A model generated the notes under the pieces. It was not told the DNA's origin. It saw only the letters and a program-made list of their open reading frames with translations, and searched no databases. 64,000 bases of DNA, taken from the NCBI GenBank assembly GCA_949775045.1, contig OX459096.1, positions 34,266,371 through 34,330,370 on the forward strand, in the 5' to 3' direction. How positions within the stretch are numbered: the first letter of the stretch is position 1; each line of letters starts with the position of its first letter. The position numbers were made by a program, and so were the translations under genes. Below, piece after piece: positions 57,225 through 64,000 of this stretch. This stretch comes from Metridium senile (taxonomy: Eukaryota; Cnidaria; Anthozoa; Actiniaria; Metridiidae).

Positions 57225-57786
57225 AAATTGCAGAACTTTCCAATCGAGATTTTTGCTAGTATATCGCACACAGGAACCCCGGCCCAAGAATAGTGTTGCT
57301 GCTCGCCTGATATTTAAATAGCAATAAATAGAATTGCGCGTAAGGGATCTTTGACAAGAAAAAAGCTGCACTTTGAGATCATCTCACTCCTAAACGAGTA
57401 TGGTGACCCCCATTTTTAATTTGCTCATTAAACTTGTATGATGATCGTTCTTCAACATGCGAAGTTTGAAGAGAAATTTATGGTTAATTCATATGCCCGC
57501 AAAAGTGAAGCTATTCGGTATCAAAATTACAGAGATTTGTATGTGTTCATGCAGTGAACTGTTTCCTTGCTAACCTCGCTGTAGTGGTTTTCACACTTTG
57601 AAATTCTCATAACTTCTCAAGCATTTAATAAAAACGTTTTACCTTTGTTGATGTCATTCTAATCTACAATCTTGATGTAGTGGTCAGTTAAAATATGAAT
57701 TAAAAAATATGATAATGAAGTGGCGGCCATATTGAAATTAGGTCTATAGTTTGTATTTTTTAAGTTATGTTTTACAGTTAAAATTC

Positions 57787-58345
57787 TATGTTTGTCACAA
57801 TACAGTTGATGTGGATATAATAAATTATATACAATATAATATATAATAAACAATTATTCCACTCAAACTCGCTGTACAAAGCTGATAGCTGACTCCTGGC
57901 ACGGCCTCGTCGGATATGAGCTCATATGTATGAGTAGATTTTGTAGAATAATAATTGCTAATAATCATTATTACTTTTAATTGAACTATTTCACTGTACA
58001 TACTATTATCTCATACATTACATTTTACTTTGATTTCATTTTTTTCTCCCCTCGACCATGGTGCTTAGCGTTAAAATAGATTGTTTTAATGTGGTGTTAC
58101 AGTGAAATAGGGCAATTTAAGAGAACTCTTCTGTAAACCATCTATGTGATGTATAGGTATTCCCAATAGAAGTAATAGAAATGAATAAAACAATTGATTT
58201 GCTTTTAAAATCATTTATTCTGTAGTTGTTCAGTCTATTTTGGTTATTTTTCTTGACTTTTAATTGACCATGAAAAAGTTAATTAGGAATTCATATTCAT
58301 ATATTTGCAATTAGGAACTAATTATTTTACAAACTGACGTAAAAT
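57787..58345 (-). repeat. 3' flank of an amplified unit, minus orientation, copy 1
   Basis: Matches 59502-59995 in the same orientation (GTCACAATACAGTTGATGTG, TGATAGC-GACTCCTGGCA, CTCGACCATGGTGCTTAGCG, TTTTAATTGACCATGAAAAAG) with roughly one difference per ten bases. Part also reappears at 63628-63705. In minus orientation it lies downstream of the gene at 58961, as the TTTTTCATGGTCAATTAAAAG segment at 50148 does downstream of the plus-strand array. Confidence 0.85.
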
Positions 58346-58960
58346 GGGCGACAAATAAGAATAGTAATACAAAAAAACCCTAGGAATTTGACCACTTATT
58401 AAGACTGAACAATTAATTTACATGCGTTTTTAATTTAATAAAATGATAAAAGCTATCGACCCATCGTGAATATGTAATAAATCAACATCAAACAAGTCTC
58501 AATCTAGACACACACTCACTGCCCCTTCATTAAATATTTTAGCACACAACTCTACTCACACGTTGATTTTTGCCCGCGATAAGTAAAAATTTATTCGTTT
58601 GTTTCATGATGATTAATGTCGAAGGGGTTTTTACCAAACAATATATGGCGAAGCGATTTTTTTAATATTTTTAATTTCCAACAAAGATTGGTTTTAATCT
58701 GTAACAACAATAAAATAGAGCTAATTTTAAAAGATAAACTTGCTAAATTGTTGAATCAAACCGTACGTCAATTTATATTTTCATTTACAACTATATCTAT
58801 ATTTTAAATAATTAGATTGAGAATAGAAACTGAACAAGCAGTTGATATACTGTGATGAAAAAGTACGCTAGTCTCTACATACATATACGTCTGTAATACC
58901 AGCGATGATTGGCTCTTTCGTCGTGTTCAGTGTTCTTGCCATAGTATGGGGAACGTCTCA

Positions 58961-59263
58961 TCATTTGGTCGGCATCGTGTTCGCCCTTGGTCTGCCATCT
59001 CTTCTTGGGTCTTTGATATAACTCTCCCTTGATGGCCGCTTGAGGAGCGCCGCAAGATCGTTCACATCGATCAGGGTCTTTTCTTTCTTGGTTTGAACTG
59101 CCTGTGATGTCTTTGGCGTCGTTTCTACTTTAATACTTTGTACCGCCATTGTTGGTCTACTGATCCCAGTTGTGCGCCATAGTTGTTCTTTGGATCGTCC
59201 ATCTATTTTTTGGGATCCGTTCGCTTCAAATACTTCAGAGGCTTTTTTACAATTCTCAGACAT
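58961..59263 (-). CDS. Amplified-family protein, copy 4 (100 residues), minus strand, most diverged
   Basis: Reads MSENCKKASEVFEANG to RPRANTMPTK and then TGA. Retains the Lys-Glu pair missing in copies 2 and 3. Differences from copy 1: Ala2Ser, Asn58Thr, His70Leu, loss of the final Trp codon to a stop, and eight silent changes. The upstream region keeps CCAAT (inverted ATTGG at 59379) and TTATATAA at 59332-59339, 69 bp before the ATG. Sequence 3' of the stop carries frame-breaking indels relative to copies 1-3, whereas the coding region has none. Confidence 0.7.
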   Translation of the reverse strand: MSENCKKASEVFEANGSQKIDGRSKEQLWRTTGISRPTMAVQSIKVETTPKTSQAVQTKKEKTLIDVNDLAALLKRPSRESYIKDPRRDGRPRANTMPTK

Positions 59264-59501
59264 TTTAGTGTGAGTAGAACGTCTTGCTTCAACTGGTATG
59301 GAGTGATATGAAACCGACTGGCCAAGAGGGCTTATATAACTGCTCGTCAGGCCAAAAACAGCTCAAACAGCTCTTGATTGGCTGTTTCAACTGGACGTCA
59401 ATTAAGAGTTGCAAGCTCAAACAAGTAACAAAAAAACTCTCAGATCGAGCAATATATCTATATTTATCCCAAATCATAGAAAATAATGACAATGAAACTT
59501 C

Positions 59502-59995
59502 TATATTTGTCACAATACAGTTGATGTGAATATAATAAACAATTATTCCACTCAAACTCGTTGTACAAAGCTGATAGCCGACTCCTGGCAAGGCCTCGTC
59601 GGATATGAGCTCATGTATGAGTAGATTTCGTAGAATAATAATTGCTAATTATCAGTATTACTTTTAATTGAACTTTATCACTGTACATACTATTATCTCA
59701 TACATTACATTTTACTTTGATTTCATTTTTTTGTTCCCTCGACCATGGTGCTTAGCGTTGAAATAGATTGTTTTAATGTGGTGTTATAGTGAAATAGGGC
59801 AATTTAAGAGAACACTTCTGTAAACCATTTATGTGATGTATAGGTATTCCCAATAGAAGTAATAGAAATAAATAAAACTATTGGTTTGCTTTTATCATTA
59901 TTTCTTCTGTTGTTGTTCTAGTTTGTTTATTTTTCTTCACTTTTAATTGACCATGAAAAAGTTAATTAGGAACTCAATACTGACGTAATAACAGT
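59502..59995 (-). repeat. 3' flank of an amplified unit, minus orientation, copy 2
   Basis: Direct repeat of 57787-58345. It lies upstream of the minus-strand gene, so it probably marks a neighbouring unit whose gene has been deleted. Beyond it, GGCATATGGGCATATGGGCA at 60055 is a short triplication and 60100-60620 has no gene that I can see. Confidence 0.75.
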
Positions 59996-60621
59996 CAATT
60001 GGGAACTAATTATTTGACAAATTAACTGACGTTAGTCTCTGATGAGTCCTTTGGCATATGGGCATATGGGCATATGGGCGGAACATACCTCAGACTAGAC
60101 ATTATTCATAAAACTGGCGTAATTACAGTTATAATTATTATCATAAAAAAATATTACACTGGTCACCAGAGGCTTGACTAACTCTCTCCCTGCTACAATT
60201 AAAAAAAGATGTAATTGCGATTAATTAGGATTCAAACCTCATTAATAATTATAATTATATTAATCCCACATCATATAAAATACAGTCAATCAGAATGCTC
60301 GAATGCCGTTATATAACTAGTATATACGCCACGTGGAAGGACATGGCCACGTGAGCTTTTCGGAAATCAAAACAATCTAAGAGTAGCGAAATGAACAGAA
60401 TTCGAGAATGTAATATTATTCCTTTTCTAAAAGATTTTTTCCTTTAAAACCATAACCATAATAACTCTGTTAATTTAAAAAAAAACTGAAAATGCTTACA
60501 TTTTAACATTCTCTGTCAAATTTTATTGAATTCGCTACTCTTTGATTGCTTGATTGACATGGTCACGTGGCAAAGGAAAATCGATCATCTTTGATGAGTA
60601 AGGCGTTCCTCTTTTTAAAAA

Positions 60622-60691
<70 letters not shown>
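60622..60691. repeat. (ATT)n microsatellite at the 3' side of the R4-like element
   Basis: About 23 uninterrupted ATT triplets, reading (AAT)n on the element's strand. Confidence 0.97.
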
Positions 60692-60762
60692 TCTTTATTT
60701 CATAGTAAAATAATCCTTTTTTACAATTTTTACTGGTATAGATCTAGCTTCAGCTCGGGATC

Positions 60763-62977
60763 CTACCCGGCTCCTGAGAGCTGAAGCACCTTTCTTAATA
60801 TATGTGCCGTGCCTAAAAGAACAGATTTTTGTAAATCTAAAAAGCTTATGTTATTAAGTTCAAGTCTTTGAATATGGTCTTTAAAGTTTTTCGATATGGT
60901 TCCTAGCGATCCTATTACTATTGGTACTACTATGGTCTTCATCTCCCACAGCCTTTCAAGTTCTATTCTTAGGTCTTGGTATTTTTCTATCTTTTCCCTC
61001 TCCTTCACATCAATCCTACAGTCTTTAGGTACTGAGATGTCAATCAGCTCCACCTTCTTCTTGTTCTTATCAATGACTACAATGTCCGGTCTTCTTGCTT
61101 CAATTTTCTTGTCAGTGTATATATTGAAGTCCCATAGAATCTTGGTATTTTCGTTTTCTACTACTTTCTCGGGGTTGTGATCCCACCACTTCTCTGCTGT
61201 GCATTGTACGTTGTTGTGTTTTCTACATAGATGCCAATGTATGGTACTTGCAACTTTGTCGTGTCTGTCTTTGTATTCGTTTCCAGCTAAGACTTCGCAT
61301 CCAGCTACCAAGTGGTCCACTGTTTCCGTTTGTTTTTTTACACAATCGACATAGCGATGATTCATTGATATTGTATTTACTTTTCATGTAGTTTGTTGGT
61401 AGTGATTGGTCTTGCGCTGCGATGAGTAGTCCTTCCGTCTCAATTTTGAGGTCTCCTTTGTTCAACCAAAGCCAAGTGCTCTCCTGGTCCATCTTATCTC
61501 CGCATGTCTTAATGTAGCGTCCGTGTAAAGGCTTCTCTTTGTATCTTTCAAGTCTTTCCTTACTCCTGCGTTGATGGTATTGCTTTGTGGTCTTTTCTGA
61601 TTCTACCATAACTTCTCTTACGATAGTCCGTAGAGTTTCATTTTTGCTGACATATTCTTTCAAGGAAAGCTCTTCCTCTCTTACAGTGTCTTCAATAGCC
61701 TTAAGCCCTCTTCCCCCTATAGATCTTGAAAGGTAGACACGGTCTACATCAGCACGTGGATGCAAGCCTCGATGTATTGTGACTAACTTTCGTGTCTTTG
61801 TGTCTAGTGAATGGAGTTCTTCTTTTGTCCAATTTATTATTCCAGCCGTGTATCGTATTACTGGAACTGCATATATATTAATAGCAGAGATCTTGTTTCT
61901 TCCTGACAACTTTGACTTAAGAATTAGTCTTAATCTTCTCTTGTATTCTAGCTGAACACTCTTCTTGACCTTCTGATGGTTGATATCTTCCTTCTCTAAC
62001 ACTCCTAGAAAATTGTAGTGATCATCGCCTTCAAGATTTCTTATCTGTTTACCATCAGGTAACTTTATTCCTTCTCTCTTTATGATCTTTCCTCTCTTTA
62101 ACCCCACTCTTGCGCACTTCTCTATTCCAAAAGTCATGTCAATGTCTGTGCTGAAGATTCGCACTGTGTGCATAAGTGATTCGATTTCTTTCTCGTTCTT
62201 CCCATACAGCTTTAGATCATCCATGTATAATAGATGGTTCAAGGTCTTTCCATTTGGCAGTTTGTAGCCTTTGTTTGTTTTGTTGAGTATGGATGACAGT
62301 GGAATAAGCGATACAATGAATAGCAATGGCGATAGCGAGTCTCCCTGGAATATTCCGCATTTAATTTCACATTGTCCACAGGATTCATCTTCAACCATCA
62401 ATTCAGTGTTCCATGCTTGCATCGAGTTACTTATAAAATTTGTGATCGATGGATGAACTTTGTTGTTATTAAGACATTCAATGATCCAGCTGTGTGGAAC
62501 TGAATCGTAGGCCTTCTTGTAATCTATCCAGATCATTTCTAAGTTCTTATGTTTTGTTTTGGCATTCTTTAGAACTGACTTATCAATCAATAGGTGATCT
62601 TTTGTTCCTCTGGTTCCTCGCCTACAGCCCTTTTGTTCAGCAGGTAATAGTCCTTGTTCATCTAGATGGTCGTAGATGTTGTCAGATATAATTGATGTCA
62701 TCAGTTTCCAAATAGTTGGTAAACAAGTAATGGGACGATAATTACTTGGTATTGGGCCTTTTTTTGGATCTTTCATGATTAGCGTTGTTCTTCCTTCTGT
62801 CATCCAGCTTGGAATCTCACTCTCAAATACTTGTTGTAGTTGTGATGCTATTCGCATGTGTAAGTCTGTTAGGTGATTTATCCAATAGCCATGGATTTCA
62901 TCTTTTCCTGGTGCTTTCCAGTTCTTTATCTTCTTAACCATCTTCTTTACCTTCTCTTGTGTAAATCTCAGCTCTTT
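60763..62977 (-). mobile_element. R4/Dong-like non-LTR retrotransposon, 5'-truncated, one frameshift
   Basis: The minus frame 62941-61223 (572 residues from the first Met; open further upstream) is a reverse transcriptase: NWKAPGKDEIHGYW, SNYRPITCLPT, WIDYKKAYDSVPH, FQGDSLSPLLF, LLYMDDLKLYGKNE (catalytic YMDD at about 62217-62228). The frame 61365-60763 continues with a CCHC finger (two cysteines lie in the first frame; H and C in DHLVAGC) and a restriction-like endonuclease, RRPDIVVIDKNKKKVELIDIS. A one-base slip in a T run near 61335 separates them. This RT, CCHC, RLE order defines R2/R4/Dong-type elements. The N-terminal zinc-finger region is missing. Both flanks are TAA-type microsatellite. 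Confidence 0.92.
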
Positions 62978-63012
62978 TTGTTGTTGTTGTTGTTGTTGTT
63001 GTTGTTCTTCTT

Positions 63013-63043
<31 letters not shown>

Positions 63044-63067
63044 TTATTATTATTATTATTATTATTA
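62978..63067. repeat. Compound (TTG)n(TTC)n(TTA)n microsatellite at the 5' side
   Basis: About 9 TTG, 12 TTC and 9 TTA triplets in order. The TTA block mirrors the ATT block at 60622. The element's open frame runs through these triplets as poly-Asn and poly-Lys. Confidence 0.95.
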
Positions 63068-63084
63068 ACGTATTATAACGTAAA

Positions 63085-63625
63085 TTTAACGTATGATGGC
63101 TTTTGCAAGGAAATAAATTACATCTATGAAGAAATTGTTCATTTCAAAAGGAACATTTTCAACATACCTTCTGGTAAAGCTGGGAAAGATTTTGTAGCCG
63201 AGCTGACATACTGGTTAAAGCAGTTTAATACCAACGCTGATCTAAATCAAATTGCTTTGAAAGCATTTATGGTCCTTCCCTCAACTATTTTACAAAAGCC
63301 TTCAGCTACTTCAAAAAGCAAAGAGCACAGTACCGCGATAGAGCGCAGATTATCATTATGGAGGCAAGGAGATCTGTCTATTCTGATGAAAGAAGTTAGA
63401 TTTATACAGGCCAGGTTTAACTCGTCTAGAAAAGCAAGATCTATGGATGACATCTCGAAAGTTTTTGCTAAACTTATCATGCAAGGGAAAATATCCGCTG
63501 CTTTGAAGATCCTGGATAGAGAGACTTCATCGGGAATTCTGCCCCTCTCACCTGCTGTAATAGAAGAACTGAAAAAGAAGCACCCACCATCCGCTGACAT
63601 TGTAGATGAAAGTCTGCAAATTATC
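63085..63625 (+). mobile_element. Retroelement fragment (region upstream of RT in a cnidarian-type LINE)
   Basis: Plus frame: EIVHFKRNIFNIPSGKAGK, DFVAELTYWLKQF, STAIERRLSLWRQGDL, VFAKLIMQGKISAALKILD. The PSGKAGK...FxxELxxxxxxF and KxMxxGKxxAALxxL pattern occurs upstream of reverse transcriptase in abundant invertebrate retroelements. The fragment ends at the repeat junction near 63625. Confidence 0.65.
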
Positions 63626-63684
63626 AGTATTACTTTTAATTGAACTTTATCACTGTACATACTATTATCTCATACATTACATTT

Positions 63685-64000
63685 TTACTTTGATTTCATT
63701 TTTGCGTCTTGACTTGTGGTGGTTGATTTAAGCTTGAATTTCTCGTCGTTGAGAGGAATGAGCTTAGGTTCCGCTTGAACGTTATGGCACACTTTGCATA
63801 ATAACGTTGTCAGAAGATCTCGAACATTATCATGCCTTTGGGCCACAAAGCCTCCTTTCTTGCACGACAGGGCGTGGTTAACGTTAAAGGGCGAGCCACA
63901 TGGGCAGGCGTTTGGCAAATCATGTAAAGGCAAGTTGTAGCGTAATCGAAGGGCATCCCTGAATTCTTGCTTATTTAAAACTAGACCCTGCTCTTCAAAT
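63685..64000 (-). mobile_element. LINE C-terminal zinc-knuckle fragment, runs off the right edge
   Basis: Minus frame from the window edge: NKQEFRDALRLRYNLPLHDL, CPCGSPFNVNHALSCKKGGF, RHDNVRDLLTTLLCKVCHNV. This CxCG...HALSCxxGG block is the C-terminus of the same kind of element as the preceding plus-strand fragment. Opposite orientation means rearrangement or separate insertions. Confidence 0.8.

Overview
This is animal nuclear DNA: AT-rich, with spliced genes, very many transposon relics and four recognisable metazoan genes. An early-branching animal such as an anthozoan cnidarian fits the gene content and the mix of Penelope-like, R4/Dong-like, SINE and foldback elements. That placement is inference; no lineage-diagnostic gene is present.

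Layout. 0-6.7 kb, minus strand: the N-terminal exons of an ERG-type (KCNH) voltage-gated K+ channel, running off the left edge. 9.8-13.8 kb, plus: a complete six-exon MAD2 spindle-checkpoint gene with a 16-nt microexon and two broken extra copies of one exon. 14.4-26.0 kb, plus: a complete 16-exon ESF1 ribosome-biogenesis gene; its largest intron holds a DNA transposon that itself contains a Penelope-like element with hammerhead ribozymes at both ends. 27.3-27.8 kb, minus: a two-exon gene of unknown function. 30.6-31.6 kb, plus: an intronless class A GPCR. 32.4-33.8 kb: a dead duplicate of the ESF1 3' end split by a transposon. 34.6-40.1 kb, minus: a four-exon gene for an unknown protein with two C-terminal membrane segments. 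43.3-49.4 kb and 58.5-59.4 kb: a locally amplified family (three plus-strand copies, one minus-strand copy, one collapsed unit) encoding an unrecognised protein of about 100 residues, each copy with its own CCAAT/TATA-type promoter. 51.5-57 kb: foldback elements and LINE pieces. 60.6-63.1 kb: an R4/Dong-like retrotransposon with restriction-like endonuclease, lying inside a TAA microsatellite. 63.1-64 kb: further LINE pieces.

MAD2 and ESF1 are housekeeping genes lying head to tail (about 0.35 kb between the MAD2 poly(A) signal and the ESF1 start codon). Nothing indicates that the neighbouring genes share a pathway. The best candidate for something undescribed is the amplified 100-residue gene family: between its most diverged copies I count 8 silent and 3 amino-acid-changing differences, which suggests selection on the protein. 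All gene models come from reading frames, splice signals and phase agreement by eye; no alignment or transcript search was run.
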